From positions 6,691-55,065 of the forward strand of contig NZ_NCKN01000002.1 in NCBI RefSeq assembly GCF_002257455.1: 48,375 bases of DNA. Direction: 5' to 3'. The notes beneath the pieces were generated by a model. The model did not search any database, had not been told where the DNA came from, and saw only the letters and a list, made by a program, of their open reading frames with translations. This DNA comes from Microbacterium sp. 13-71-7. GTDB lineage: Bacteria; Actinomycetota; Actinomycetes; Actinomycetales; Microbacteriaceae. Of this stretch, positions 7,507 to 16,292 are shown piece by piece (position 1 is the first letter of the stretch; every line of letters begins with the position of its first letter). Both the position numbers and the translations under genes were made by a program.

Positions 7507-8922
7507 CTATCGCGCGAGCCGGACGCTCCGCCGCGTCTCCGTGACCGGCAGGAGCAGCAGCAGGCCCACCAGCAGCACCGCGACGATGCCGAGGATGCCG
7601 AACTTGGTGTTCCCGGTCAGGATGATCAGCACAGTCCAGGCGCCCTGGGCGATCCAGCTCGCAGCGCGGCCGGTCGTGGCGTAGAGGCCGAAGACCTCGC
7701 CCTCGCGGCCGGCCGGGGTGACCCGGGCCAGGAACGAGCGCCCCGCGGACTGCGCCGGTCCGACGAACGCGCACAGGATCAGACCGCCGACCCAGTACGC
7801 GACCTGGCCGGTGTCGACCAGCGCGAACACCGCGATGCCGGACACGATCATGCAGGCGAGCGAGATGATGATGAGCCGCTTCGGGCCCCAGCGGTCGTCG
7901 AGGCGTCCGGCCAGGATCGTGGACACTCCGGCGATGAGGTTGGCCGCGACGCCGAAGATCACGAGCTCGATGAACTTGAAGCCGAAGACGGTGCTCGCGA
8001 TCACCGCGCCGAAGGTGAACACGGCGCTCAGGCCGTCGCGGAAGACCGCGCTCGCGACGAGGAACCAGAACGTCGTGCGGGTGCTCGGGTTGCGGTAGAG
8101 GCCGATCACGTCCTTCACGAGCAGCACGTAGGAGGCGAAGAAGCCGACCTTCCGATCCGGACGGCCGAGCGACGGCTCCGGCACGTTCAGGAAGATCGGG
8201 ATCGAGAACGCGATCGCCCATACTGCGCAGCCGACCGCGATGAGGCGGAACGGCAGCCCGCCGTCCGCGGAGAGCCCGAACCAGTCCGAGATGTAGAACA
8301 CGATCACCAGGACGAGGGCGACGATGCCGCCCAGGTAGCCGAAGCCCCAGCCGAGGCCCGAGATCCGGCCGACCGTCTTCGGAGTCGCGATCGAGATGAG
8401 CATCGCGTTCGAGTTCACCGAGGCGATCTCGCTGAACACGACGCCGGCGGAGATCAGGGCGACCCCCAGCCAGAACAGCGACGGCGTCGGCGTGACGAAC
8501 CAGAGCCCGAACATGCACAGGATCAGGGCGCCGGTGCCGATCCCGAGCCACAGCTTCTGCCGGCCTGCCGCGTCGGCGCGCTGCCCGAGCACGGGCGCGA
8601 GCAGCAGGATCGCGAAGCCGGCGATCGTGCCGCCGAGCCCCAGACCGCTCGTGAGCTCTGCGATCCCGGCGACCTTGGCCGGGTCCTTGTCCGCGAGAGA
8701 GGCGAGGCCCGCCGGCAGGAACGCGTCGGACGTCAGATACAGCGCCGTGAAGATGAAGGTCAGGATCACGGAGTGGAACGGCTGCGTCGCCCAGTCCCAG
8801 AGCGCCCAGGAGTAGATCTGCTTCTTCGGCGCCGGTTCCTCCCCGCGGAGGTCCAGGCCCACGACCGCGACGGCCCCGCTGTTGGCCGTCGCCTGGGGTT
8901 CGGGATGATCGCCGTTGCTCAT
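7507..8922 (-). CDS. MFS transporter, UMF1/Atg22-like
   Basis: A 471-residue membrane protein of the Atg22/UMF1 branch of the major facilitator superfamily. The diagnostic start of helix 1, YSWALWDWATQPFHSVI, lies at about residues 37-53. About 12 membrane segments follow, including FGYLGGIVALVLVIVFYISD and FGIVAVLLVGLLLLLP-like ends. The ATG at 8922 is chosen because the upstream extension is Arg-rich, low-complexity sequence. Yeast Atg22 exports vacuolar amino acids; bacterial members are mostly uncharacterised, so the substrate is open. The divergent partner is the Toprim gene at 9026. Confidence 0.85.
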   Translation of the reverse strand: MSNGDHPEPQATANSGAVAVVGLDLRGEEPAPKKQIYSWALWDWATQPFHSVILTFIFTALYLTSDAFLPAGLASLADKDPAKVAGIAELTSGLGLGGTIAGFAILLLAPVLGQRADAAGRQKLWLGIGTGALILCMFGLWFVTPTPSLFWLGVALISAGVVFSEIASVNSNAMLISIATPKTVGRISGLGWGFGYLGGIVALVLVIVFYISDWFGLSADGGLPFRLIAVGCAVWAIAFSIPIFLNVPEPSLGRPDRKVGFFASYVLLVKDVIGLYRNPSTRTTFWFLVASAVFRDGLSAVFTFGAVIASTVFGFKFIELVIFGVAANLIAGVSTILAGRLDDRWGPKRLIIISLACMIVSGIAVFALVDTGQVAYWVGGLILCAFVGPAQSAGRSFLARVTPAGREGEVFGLYATTGRAASWIAQGAWTVLIILTGNTKFGILGIVAVLLVGLLLLLPVTETRRSVRLAR

Positions 8923-9013
8923 GCAGGAAGTCTCGTGCGTGCCAGTGAACGAGAGGTAGCGGCGCGCCGGTGCGGGATCCGCGATCCACGACGCCGCGGT
9001 CGGTGACGCCCGG

Positions 9014-9019
9014 TAGCGT
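9014..9019 (+). promoter_or_regulatory. -10 element of the Toprim gene; probable leaderless promoter
   Basis: TAGCGT ends six bases before the ATG at 9026, the same spacing seen before dcd, the MarR gene at 5117 and both TetR genes of this window. The intervening CGGGGG is too close to the ATG to serve as a Shine-Dalgarno site. Confidence 0.45.
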
Positions 9020-9025
9020 CGGGGG

Positions 9026-9577
9026 ATGGTGCTGCCCGTCGTGCTCGTCGAGGGGGAGAGCGATCGGCTCGCCCTCCTCGCCGCCGCGCGCGTCCGCGGG
9101 GACGACCTCCGTGCGGACGTCGTCTCGCTCGGCGGGATCACGAACCTGCGCTCCTGGCTGGAGCGGCGGGATCCGACGGTGCCGGTGCGCGGACTCTACG
9201 ACGCCGCCGAGCTGCGCTACGTGATCGGGGCGCTCATCGCCGGCGGACTGATGGCGGATGGCGAGACGGATCCGGCGGTCATCGCCCGGGCGGGGTTCTT
9301 CGGGTGCGAACGGGATCTCGAGGACGAGGTGATCCGCGCGGCCGGTCCCGAGCTCGTGCTGGAGACGCTGGCCGCCCGCGGCGAGCTGGCGCTGTTCCGG
9401 GTCTTCCAGGGGCAGCCGGCGCAGCGGGTCCGCTCGGTCGAGGCGCAGCTGCATCGCTTCGCCGGGACGGCGAGCGGCCGCAAGGCGCATTTCGCGGCCG
9501 ACGTGGTGGCGGCTCTGTCTCCGGACCGGATCCCGGATCCGCTGACGGCCGTGCTCGACGCCGCCGTGCGCGGCTGA
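9026..9577 (+). CDS. stand-alone Toprim-domain protein (OLD-like)
   Basis: A 183-residue protein whose N-terminal half is a Toprim fold. VVLVEGESDRLALLAAA (about residues 5-21) carries the conserved Glu, and VVSLGGITNLRSWL follows. VRGLYDAAELR supplies the acidic cluster expected to hold the catalytic metal. This is the nuclease half of OLD-family proteins without the ABC-type ATPase half; no ATPase gene is adjacent. Related single-domain proteins are common in actinobacteria and usually annotated as ATP-dependent endonuclease-like. Role unknown; DNA repair is the default guess. A -10 box six bases upstream suggests leaderless expression. Confidence 0.75.
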   Translation: MVLPVVLVEGESDRLALLAAARVRGDDLRADVVSLGGITNLRSWLERRDPTVPVRGLYDAAELRYVIGALIAGGLMADGETDPAVIARAGFFGCERDLEDEVIRAAGPELVLETLAARGELALFRVFQGQPAQRVRSVEAQLHRFAGTASGRKAHFAADVVAALSPDRIPDPLTAVLDAAVRG

Positions 9578-9592
9578 AGGTCAGGAGCTCTT

Positions 9593-9634
9593 CCGCGGGG
9601 GCGTCACCCGGGCCGTCCCGGGCCCGCCCCGCGG
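9593..9634. terminator. GC-rich hairpin between convergent genes
   Basis: CCGCGGGG (9593-9600) pairs with CCCCGCGG (9627-9634), and an inner CCCGGG pair extends the stem. It begins 16 bases after the Toprim stop and lies in the convergent gap with the flavoprotein gene, so it fits a terminator. Confidence 0.5.
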
Positions 9635-9652
9635 CGGTTCCCCATCGGCCGC

Positions 9653-9700
9653 GTCCCGCTTCCGGCTGCCGGGTGGGCCCAGGCTGACCGGAAGCGGGAC
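9653..9700. repeat. perfect 13-bp inverted repeat in a convergent gap
   Basis: GTCCCGCTTCCGG (9653-9665) is repeated exactly inverted at 9688-9700 with a 22-base spacer. It ends 25 bases before the stop codon of the last gene of the sulfur operon, so it may terminate that transcript. It could also be another dispersed palindrome. Confidence 0.6.
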
Positions 9701-9724
9701 ATGGTGCGACCGAACCACGCCGGG

Positions 9725-10651
9725 TCAGTGCGCCGTCGCGACGCCGATCGAGTCGTGGATCATCACGGCGGCGACCCTGGCGCCGGCGCCCGCGGCGACG
9801 ATGAGCTGCTGCGGGCCGGGGGAGGCGACGTCGCCGGCGGCGTAGAGGCCGGGGACGCTGGTGCGGCCGGCGCGATCCGCGGCGAGATGGCCGTGCGCGT
9901 CGAGATCGGGTGGCAGCGCGGGCAGGAAGGAGAGGTCGGTCTCCCACTCCGGGCGCACGAAGCCGCCCTCGACCGCGTGCTCGGATCCGTCGGCGAGGCG
10001 GATGCCGGTGAGCGCGCCGCGCTCGCCGTGCAGTTCCGCGATCGGGCTGCGCTCCACTCCGATGCCCGCAGCCGCGAGCTCGGCCTCCTCCGCGGCGTCG
10101 ACCACGTCGGCGCCGTTCGTGAAGACCGTGAGGTCGCGGGTCCATCGGGCGATGAGCCGGGCGCGGGCGGCCAGGTCCGGCGTCTCGCCGATGAGGGCGA
10201 GTGCGCGGCCCTGCAGCTCCCAGGCGTCGCACGCCGCGCAGCTGAAGAGGCTCACGCCGTAGAAGCCGCGCAGATTCGGCACCTCGGGCAGCGTCTCGCG
10301 CAGCCCCGTGGCGAGCAGCACGCGGCGCGCCGTGACCCGCGCCTCGGGCGCGCGGCGGCCGATCTCGGCGACGAAACCGGATCCCTCGGCCTCGATCTGG
10401 AAGACGCGCTCCCTGGTGCGGATCGTGACCTGGGGGTAGGCGGCGAGCTCCTCGCGGGCGAGGCGCCGCAGCTCGTGCGGGGGGATCCCGTCGCGCGTGA
10501 GGAATCCGTGCGAGATGAGCGTCGCGGCGTTGCGCGGCCGGTCGGCGTCGACGACGAGCACGCGCGCGAGCGAGCGGGCCAGGTTCAGCGCGGCGGAGAG
10601 CCCGGCTGGCCCTCCGCCGACGATGAGCACGTCGTAGACGTCGTCAGTCAT
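9725..10651 (-). CDS. thioredoxin-reductase-like FAD/NAD(P) oxidoreductase
   Basis: A 308-residue flavoprotein of the thioredoxin-reductase type. The FAD dinucleotide motif is [14 protein letters not shown] (about residues 12-25), ATGLRETLP closes the FAD domain, a CAAC redox pair lies in [11 protein letters not shown] (about residue 135), and the second FAD motif is [14 protein letters not shown]. The NADPH-side Rossmann motif ([15 protein letters not shown]) is degenerate compared with GxGxxA. It is the last gene of the sulfur operon, overlapping the ferredoxin gene by eight bases. It may reduce a thioredoxin needed by APS reductase, or another thiol partner; that role is inference. Confidence 0.85.
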   Translation of the reverse strand: MTDDVYDVLIVGGGPAGLSAALNLARSLARVLVVDADRPRNAATLISHGFLTRDGIPPHELRRLAREELAAYPQVTIRTRERVFQIEAEGSGFVAEIGRRAPEARVTARRVLLATGLRETLPEVPNLRGFYGVSLFSCAACDAWELQGRALALIGETPDLAARARLIARWTRDLTVFTNGADVVDAAEEAELAAAGIGVERSPIAELHGERGALTGIRLADGSEHAVEGGFVRPEWETDLSFLPALPPDLDAHGHLAADRAGRTSVPGLYAAGDVASPGPQQLIVAAGAGARVAAVMIHDSIGVATAH

Positions 10652-10973
10652 GGCCGTCGGCCTGAGGCGGGAGCGCGGCCACCAGCGGGTGGTCGAAGGC
10701 GTAGACGCCGACCTTGGCGGCGCCGCCGGGGGATCCGATCTCGTCGAAGAACTCGACGTTCGCCTTGTAGTAGTCGGTCCACTCGTCGGGGAGGTCGTCC
10801 TCGTAGTAGATCGCCTCGACGGGGCAGACGGGCTCGCAGGCGCCGCAGTCGACGCACTCGTCGGGGTGGATGTAGAGGGAGCGCTCGCCCTCGTAGATGC
10901 AGTCGACAGGGCACTCGTCGATGCATGCCCGGTCCTTCACATCCACGCAGGGCAGCGCGATCACGTACGTCAT
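10644..10973 (-). CDS. 7Fe-type ferredoxin
   Basis: A 109-residue ferredoxin. The first cluster region reads [17 protein letters not shown], giving the Cys spacing of a [3Fe-4S] site with an Asp-containing loop. The second is [12 protein letters not shown], a CxxCxxCxxxCP [4Fe-4S] site. An acidic C-terminal half ([19 protein letters not shown]) is typical of mycobacterial FdxC/FdxA-like proteins. It starts in an ATGA overlap with the upstream ferredoxin-NADP reductase gene, so the two are made together. The likely job is to carry electrons from Fpr to the ferredoxin-dependent sulfite reductase of the same operon. Confidence 0.93.
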   Translation of the reverse strand: MTYVIALPCVDVKDRACIDECPVDCIYEGERSLYIHPDECVDCGACEPVCPVEAIYYEDDLPDEWTDYYKANVEFFDEIGSPGGAAKVGVYAFDHPLVAALPPQADGHD

Positions 10974-12436
10974 CGGGCGAGCGCTCCGCTGCGCGAGATC
11001 TCCACCTGCTCCTCGCGCGGCACGACCTTGACCCGCTCGCGGGTGTGCGTGTGCGCGGCGCCGAGGGCGCGCTCGTGCGCGTCGAGCTCGAGCCAGCCGT
11101 CCCACGTGGTCACCTCGACCTCGCGCTCGGCGAGGAGCTCCAGGACGTCGGCGGTCTCGGCGGGCGCCACGAGGCGGCCGGCCTCGGCGTCCTCCAGCAG
11201 GTTCGCGATGGTCTCCGTCGCATCGGACTTGGTGTGCCCGATGAGCCCGACGGGTCCGCGCTTGATCCAGCCCGTCGCGTACAGCCCCGGAACGCCGTCG
11301 ACGCGGCCCGCCTCGTTCGGCACGACCCCGCGCTGCGCGTCGAAGGGGGCGTCGACGATCGGTGAGCCGAAGTAGCCGACGGCCCGGTACACGGCGGTGA
11401 TCGGGTACTCGACGAACTCGCCGGTGCCCGAGACGGATCCGTCCTCGCGCGGCGCCGTGCGCTCGAAGCGCACCGACTCGACGCGGTCGGATCCGGCGAT
11501 CTCCACGGGCGCGTGCCAGAAGTGCAGGTGCAGACGGCGGGTCGCCCCGGTGCTCTCGCCGCGGTTCTCCGGACGGTCCCGCCAGGCGTTCAGGGTCCGC
11601 AGCATGATCTTCAGCTGGTTGGTGGGTACGGCGGCCGGATCCACCCCCTCGAAGTCGGCGTCGTCGAGGATGATGTCGACGCCGGCGACCTCGCCCAGTT
11701 CGCGCAGCTCGATCGGGGTGAACTTGATGTCGGCGGGCCCGCGGCGGCCGAACACGTGCACGTCCGTGACGGCGGAGGCCTCGAGCCCCGCGAGCACGTT
11801 GTCGGGCACCTCGGTGCTGCGCAGATTCTCCGGCAGCTTGGCGAGGATGCGGGCGACGTCGAGCGCGACGTTGCCGTTGCCGATCACCGCGACCCGCTCG
11901 TCGACGAGCGGCCAGGTGCGAGGCACGTCGGGGTGGCCGTCGAACCAGGACACGAAGTCGGCGGCGCCGTAGGATCCGGGCAGGTCGACGCCGGGGATCC
12001 GCAGGGCGGCGTCGCGGATCGCACCGGTCGCGAGCACGACGGCGTGATAGCGGGCCTGCAGCTCGTCGAGGGACACGTCGCGGCCGATCTCGATGTTGCC
12101 GAGGAAGCGGATCACGCGGCGGTCGGCGCCGACGGCCTGGGCGTCGAGCATCTCGTGCAGCGAGTTCACGATGCCCTTGATGCGGGGGTGGTCGGGCGCG
12201 ACGCCGTAGCGGATCAGGCCGTAGGGCGCGGGCAGCGATTCGAACAGGTCGATCTCGACCGCGTCGTACCCGAGGCCGCCGGCGGTGGTGTCGGCTGCGT
12301 CGGCGTCGGTGTCCTCGGGGCCGCGGCCGGCGCGGGCCGCCACGGCGTTCGCGAGGATGTTGCCGGCGTAGATGCCGGCCGGGCCGGCGCCGACGATCGC
12401 GACGCGGAGCGGGGCGGAGGGGTTCAGAGCGGTCAC
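10970..12436 (-). CDS. fpr: ferredoxin-NADP+ reductase (adrenodoxin-reductase type)
   Basis: A 488-residue FAD- and NADP-binding reductase like mycobacterial FprA. The FAD motif [14 protein letters not shown] is at about residues 16-29, the NADP motif [13 protein letters not shown] at mid-protein, and a long C-terminal segment [20 protein letters not shown] carries the second FAD contact of this family. It passes electrons from NADPH to ferredoxin. The ATG overlaps the stop of cobA (12433-12436) and its stop overlaps the ferredoxin start, tying siroheme synthesis and electron supply to sulfite reduction in one transcript. Family members are about 450-500 residues, so length is normal. Confidence 0.93.
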   Translation of the reverse strand: MTALNPSAPLRVAIVGAGPAGIYAGNILANAVAARAGRGPEDTDADAADTTAGGLGYDAVEIDLFESLPAPYGLIRYGVAPDHPRIKGIVNSLHEMLDAQAVGADRRVIRFLGNIEIGRDVSLDELQARYHAVVLATGAIRDAALRIPGVDLPGSYGAADFVSWFDGHPDVPRTWPLVDERVAVIGNGNVALDVARILAKLPENLRSTEVPDNVLAGLEASAVTDVHVFGRRGPADIKFTPIELRELGEVAGVDIILDDADFEGVDPAAVPTNQLKIMLRTLNAWRDRPENRGESTGATRRLHLHFWHAPVEIAGSDRVESVRFERTAPREDGSVSGTGEFVEYPITAVYRAVGYFGSPIVDAPFDAQRGVVPNEAGRVDGVPGLYATGWIKRGPVGLIGHTKSDATETIANLLEDAEAGRLVAPAETADVLELLAEREVEVTTWDGWLELDAHERALGAAHTHTRERVKVVPREEQVEISRSGALAR

Positions 12437-13329
12437 GGCTGCAGGGTCTTTCGGTCGGTTCGATCGGTGCGGTCGGCGCGATCAGTGCGGTCGGGTCGGG
12501 CGAAGTATGACCGCGAGACTCCATCTCCGCGACGAGACTGCACGCCAGAAGCGCTGTCTCGTCGCGGAGTTGGAGTCTCGCGGGTAAGGGAGGGGGAGGC
12601 GTGGGGGCTCAGGCGCACCACGTCGCCGACGACGACGACCGCGGGGTTGCGGACCTGGCGTGCTGCGGCGAGGGCGGCGATCGTGCCGAGCGTCCCGATC
12701 GTGACGCGCTCGCCGGATCCGTAGCCGTCCTCGACGATCGCGACGGGGCAGTCGGCCCCGCGGTCGCCGCCGGCGAGGACGCCGGCGGTGTGCGCGAGCG
12801 TTCCGATGCCCATGAGCAGCACGACCGTGTGGTCGGATCCGCCCGGCAGCTGCTCGATCGGATCGTGCGCGCTCGCGACGGTGAAGGCCGTGGCGACGCC
12901 GCGGTGCGTGAGCGGGATCCCGGCCACGGCGGGCACCGAGATCGCGCTCGTGATGCCAGGCACCACGCTGACGGCGATGCCCTCGGCCTCGCAGTACAGC
13001 GCCTCCTCGCGTCCGCGCCCGAGCACGAACGGATCCCCGCCCTTGAGACGCACGACCTCGCGCCCGGCACGGGCGTGCCGCACCAGGAGGGCGTTGATCT
13101 CGTTCTGCGGCACGGGGTGGTGCCCCGGGGTCTTGCCCACGTCGATCACCTCGGCGGGGAGGACGACGCCCTCGGCGGCGAGCTGGTCGAGCACGGCGCG
13201 CGCGCCGAGACGGTCGGCGACGATCACGTCGGCGCGCTCGAGCGCGCGCAATCCGCGGATCGTGAGCAGTCCGGCATCGCCGGGTCCTGCACCCACGAGG
13301 GTGACGGTTCCGTACTGCGTGCTCATCAT
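12433..13329 (-). CDS. cobA: uroporphyrinogen-III C-methyltransferase with a repeat-derived C-terminal tail
   Basis: A 298-residue SAM-dependent enzyme that makes precorrin-2, the precursor of siroheme. Signatures: [16 protein letters not shown] near the N-terminus, [28 protein letters not shown] and the final [11 protein letters not shown]. The conserved domain ends at about residue 245. About 50 extra residues follow, encoded by a palindromic element (12512-12582; peptide [20 protein letters not shown]) and a short DRTD-type tandem repeat, before a stop that overlaps fpr. The start at 13329 overlaps the permease stop; 13326 is an equal alternative. No CysG-type dehydrogenase domain is fused, so precorrin-2 oxidation must be encoded elsewhere. 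Confidence 0.93.
   Translation of the reverse strand: MMSTQYGTVTLVGAGPGDAGLLTIRGLRALERADVIVADRLGARAVLDQLAAEGVVLPAEVIDVGKTPGHHPVPQNEINALLVRHARAGREVVRLKGGDPFVLGRGREEALYCEAEGIAVSVVPGITSAISVPAVAGIPLTHRGVATAFTVASAHDPIEQLPGGSDHTVVLLMGIGTLAHTAGVLAGGDRGADCPVAIVEDGYGSGERVTIGTLGTIAALAAARQVRNPAVVVVGDVVRLSPHASPSLTRETPTPRRDSASGVQSRRGDGVSRSYFARPDRTDRADRTDRTDRKTLQP
12449..12500. repeat. short degenerate tandem repeat at the end of cobA
   Basis: About 50 bases of imperfect copies of a GATCGGTGCGGTCG-like unit. In the cobA frame they encode alternating DRTDR and DRADR blocks at the very C-terminus. They sit between the palindromic element and the fpr start. Confidence 0.5.
12512..12582. repeat. protein-coding palindromic element, copy 1 (in cobA)
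   Basis: Arms 12512-12538 and 12556-12582 match inverted at 26 of 27 positions (starting CGCGAGACTCCATCTCCGCG), with a 17-base loop. The element is read in frame as part of the C-terminal tail of CobA. A second copy with the same sequence plan is at 17629-17699 in cysN. Confidence 0.9.
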
Positions 13330-14309
13330 GCGCCTCCGAGCAGAAGTCCGCGGCGGCGCAGCACGGCCCGCTCGAGCGGCGCGAACAGCACCAGCTCGAT
13401 CAGGATGCCGATCGCCAGGATCAGGATGATGGTGGCCAGCACACCCGGGAGGTCGGCGAGCTGACGGGACTGATCGAGCATGGATCCGAGCCCGAAGCCG
13501 ATGGATCCGCCGGTCGCGATGATCTCCGCGGCCATGAGCGAGCGCCAGGAGAACGCCCAGCCCTGCTTGAGCCCGGCGAGGTAGCCGGGAAGGGCCGCCG
13601 GCAGCACGATCGCCGTCGCGGCCTGCCAGCGGCTCGCGCCGAGCACGGTGCCCACGCGGCGCAGCTGGGGCTGCACCTGGTCGACGCCGGCGAGCAGGCC
13701 GTTCACGATCGAGGGGATCGCGCCCATCAGGATCACGAAGTACACGGTCGCATCGGACAGACGGAACCAGATGATCGCCGCGGGCACCCAGGCGACCGAC
13801 GGCAGCACCTGCAGCCCGGAGATCAGCGGACCCGCCGCGCGGCGCAGCAGCTTCCACTCCGCGAGCAGCAGGCCGATCGGGGTGCCGACCACGATCGCGA
13901 TGAGGAAGCCGAGGCCGCCGCGCTCCAGGCTCGTCAGCACGGCCTCCTGCAGGCGCCCCGCCTGCCAGGCGTCGCCCAGCGCGCCCAGCACCTGCAGCGG
14001 GCTCGGGGCCATGTCCGGCCGGGGCTGCGCCAGGACGACGTAGAGCTGCCAGGCCGCGAGCAGCACGACCAGCAGGACGACCGGCGGGAGGATCGCGCGC
14101 AGGCGCTCGCGAGTGCGGGATCCGGATCCGCTCTCGACGGTCTGCAGGCGATCGAGACCCGCCTCGAGGCGGGCGAGGTCGTCGTCCCGCTCCGTGCTGC
14201 GCGATCCCGCGAGGGCACCGCGTTTCGTCTCGGCCGGCGCCGGCGCGCCGTCCTCGCTCAACGACCCCGGGGGGACGGCGCTCGCGGAGGGGAAGGTGTC
14301 AAGAGGCAT
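13326..14309 (-). CDS. ABC transporter permease, sulfonate/nitrate/taurine type
   Basis: A 327-residue permease of the SsuC/TauC class with about six membrane segments from residue 75 on, after a charged hydrophilic N-terminus. The coupling-helix (EAA) region reads GTVLGASRWQAATAIVLPAALPG. Its gene overlaps the ATPase gene upstream by 11 bases and cobA downstream by four. With the ATPase and the lipoprotein it forms a complete importer. Placement inside the sulfate-reduction operon suggests an organosulfonate or sulfate-ester substrate; relatives also move nitrate or thiamine precursors, so the substrate is inferred from context. Confidence 0.9.
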   Translation of the reverse strand: MPLDTFPSASAVPPGSLSEDGAPAPAETKRGALAGSRSTERDDDLARLEAGLDRLQTVESGSGSRTRERLRAILPPVVLLVVLLAAWQLYVVLAQPRPDMAPSPLQVLGALGDAWQAGRLQEAVLTSLERGGLGFLIAIVVGTPIGLLLAEWKLLRRAAGPLISGLQVLPSVAWVPAAIIWFRLSDATVYFVILMGAIPSIVNGLLAGVDQVQPQLRRVGTVLGASRWQAATAIVLPAALPGYLAGLKQGWAFSWRSLMAAEIIATGGSIGFGLGSMLDQSRQLADLPGVLATIILILAIGILIELVLFAPLERAVLRRRGLLLGGA

Positions 14310-15099
14310 TGCGGCGGATCTCCTTCCGCAGCTCGACGGTGATCTCGGCGGCCAGCGCCGACACCTCGGGCGATTCGATCCTGCGGCCGCGGGTGCGGGT
14401 GACGCGCCATTCGCGCGAGATCCGGCCGGGGCGGCTGCCGAGCAGCACCACGCGCTCGCCGAGGCGGGCGGCCTCGCGGACGTTGTGCGTGACGAACACG
14501 ATCGTGCGTCCGGTCTCGCGCCACACGTTCTCCAGCACCTCGTGCAGCAGGTCGCGGGTGATCGCGTCGAGCGCGGCGAAGGGCTCGTCCATGAGCAGCA
14601 CCGGCCGGTCCTGGGCCAGGGCGCGGGCGAGCGCCACGCGCTGCCGCATGCCGCCGGAGAGCTCGTGCGGGCGCTTGTCCGCGGCGTCGGCGAGGTTCAC
14701 GATCCCGAGCAGGCGCAGCGCCTCGGCCCGGCGCTCGGCGCGGGGCACTCCGCGCAGGCGCAGCGCGAGCTCGACGTTGCGCCGGGCGCTCAGCCACGGC
14801 ATCAGGGCCGCGTCCTGGAACATCACGGCCGCACCCTCGTCGGGCGCGCTGAGCGAGCCGGAGGTCAGGGGTTCGAGGCCCGCGATGAGGTTGAGCAGGG
14901 TGGACTTGCCGCAGCCGCTCGCGCCGAGCAGGCAGACGAACTCCCCCGGCGCGATGTCGAGCGAGACGTCGTCGAGCACGACAGGGCCGGATCCGTACCG
15001 CTTGGTGACGTGCGCGAGGCGCACGGCCGGATCCACCGGATCCGGAGCGGGCAGGACAGGGGCGACCCCGTCGAAGCTCGGCGCGAGCGGAGCGGTCAT
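14299..15099 (-). CDS. ABC transporter ATP-binding protein, SsuB/TauB type
   Basis: A 266-residue ATPase. The Walker A motif is GASGCGKST (about residue 59-67), the signature is LSGGMRQRVALARAL, Walker B is RPVLLMDEPFAALD and the switch His lies in VFVTHNVREAARL. It powers the importer formed with the adjacent permease and binding protein. Its gene overlaps both neighbours. The SsuB/TauB/NrtD subfamily call rests on overall resemblance and on the operon. Confidence 0.92.
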   Translation of the reverse strand: MTAPLAPSFDGVAPVLPAPDPVDPAVRLAHVTKRYGSGPVVLDDVSLDIAPGEFVCLLGASGCGKSTLLNLIAGLEPLTSGSLSAPDEGAAVMFQDAALMPWLSARRNVELALRLRGVPRAERRAEALRLLGIVNLADAADKRPHELSGGMRQRVALARALAQDRPVLLMDEPFAALDAITRDLLHEVLENVWRETGRTIVFVTHNVREAARLGERVVLLGSRPGRISREWRVTRTRGRRIESPEVSALAAEITVELRKEIRRNAS

Positions 15100-16169
15100 T
15101 TCTTCGTTCCCAGCCCGCCGTCGCTCACGGTCTTCTCGCCGCGCTCCTTCAGGGCGGCGTTCAGCGCGGCGAGGTCGAACAGCCCCTCGATCGAGCCCTT
15201 CGTCTGCGTGCCCGCCGTGACGCCGTTCTTGACGAGGGTCGCGAACGCCTTCGCATTCGGATCCGCCGAGAACGACACGTTAGACAGGGACTTCGCCAGC
15301 ACGGCATCGGCCAGGGGCTTGCCGGTGGCCTTCTGCAGCGCGGCGTTGACGACCCCGCCGAGCTCGGTCGGGTTCTTCGCGATCCAGTCGAGGGAGTCGA
15401 GGTGCCCGGCCACGAGTTCCTTCACGGCATCGGGGTGCTTGTCCGCGAAGTCCTTGCTCACGAGCAGCACCGTGGTGGGGAACTTCCCACCCGGCCAGAG
15501 GTCGCGCTCGTCCTGCAGCACGTGCGCGCCGGCCTCGACGACCAGGCGGGATGCCCACGGCTCGGGCAGCCAGGCGCCGTCGAGCTGCCCGTTCTTGAAG
15601 AGCGTCAGGGTCTGCGCGTTCTCGGTCGGGGTGATGTTCACATCGCCGCCGCCCGTGACGCTGGTCTTCAGCCCCTTCGAGTCCAGCCAGGTGCGCAGCG
15701 CGACGTCCTGGGTGTTGCCGAGCTGCGGCGAGGCGAGCGTCTTGCCCTTCAGATCCGCGGCGCTGTTGATCCCGTCGCGCACGACGAGCGACGCACCGCC
15801 GCTGGTGGCGCCCGCGATCACGCGCGCCGAGGCGCCGCCCGACTTGATGAACGTGTTGATCGCCGGGTTCGGGCCGATGTAGGCGGCGTCGATCGCGCCC
15901 GCGGAGAGCGCCTCGACGGCGGCCGGGCCGGCGTTGAACACCTCGGTGTGCAGCTTCGTGTCGCCGAGCTCCTTCTGCAGGAAGCCCTTCTCCACGCCCA
16001 CCAGGGCCGGGGCGTGGGTGACCGTGGCGAAGTAGCCGAGGCGCAGCGTGTCGAGCTTCTCCGGCGTGGACGTCGGGGTCGCCGCCTGGGCGGAGGCGCA
16101 GCCGGCGAGCATCGCCATCGCGAGTCCGAGAGAGGTGAGGGCCGTGCTGATGCGGGTCTTGCGATTCAC
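15096..16169 (-). CDS. ABC transporter substrate-binding lipoprotein, SsuA-like
   Basis: A 357-residue exported binding protein. A signal peptide ends in a lipobox (LAMAMLAGC, about residues 16-24), so it should be anchored to the outer face of the membrane. The mature part begins LDTLRLGYFATVTHAPALVG, the NMT1/SsuA-type fold, with EVFNAGPAAVEALSAGAIDA typical of sulfonate- and nitrate-binding members. GTG at 16169 is the start, with AAGGAGG just before it. The 123-base gap to cysN is the only sizeable gap in the operon and holds a GAGCGAGCG repeat element. Confidence 0.9.
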   Translation of the reverse strand: MNRKTRISTALTSLGLAMAMLAGCASAQAATPTSTPEKLDTLRLGYFATVTHAPALVGVEKGFLQKELGDTKLHTEVFNAGPAAVEALSAGAIDAAYIGPNPAINTFIKSGGASARVIAGATSGGASLVVRDGINSAADLKGKTLASPQLGNTQDVALRTWLDSKGLKTSVTGGGDVNITPTENAQTLTLFKNGQLDGAWLPEPWASRLVVEAGAHVLQDERDLWPGGKFPTTVLLVSKDFADKHPDAVKELVAGHLDSLDWIAKNPTELGGVVNAALQKATGKPLADAVLAKSLSNVSFSADPNAKAFATLVKNGVTAGTQTKGSIEGLFDLAALNAALKERGEKTVSDGGLGTKK

Positions 16170-16207
16170 TGTCGCCTCCTTAGGCGTTCTTTGGTGGGGG
16201 GTCTTAT

Positions 16208-16241
16208 CGGTCGTTGAGCGAGCGAAGCGAGACGAAACGCG
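16208..16241. repeat. GAGCGAGCG(A)AGCGAGACGAA repeat element between cysN and the ABC genes
   Basis: The sequence around TTGAGCGAGCGAAGCGAGAC matches the cores of the elements inside cysH (near 19400) and between dnaJ and hspR (near 29205). It lies in the only long gap of the sulfur operon. Confidence 0.7.
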
Positions 16242-16292
16242 GTGCTCTTGCGGGATCGCCGCGTCGCGTCGCCGTCCTCGCTCGGCGTCCGC

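Noticed and set aside
9026..9577. An OLD-type anti-phage defence system
   Set aside because: Defence OLD/Gabija systems need an ATPase domain or partner gene; none is adjacent, and the neighbours are a transporter and the sulfur operon.
12433..13329. The cobA tail as a frameshift or annotation artefact, with the real stop earlier
   Set aside because: There is no in-frame stop before 12433, the final stop overlaps the fpr start in the manner typical of this operon, and a near-identical peptide occurs in CysN.
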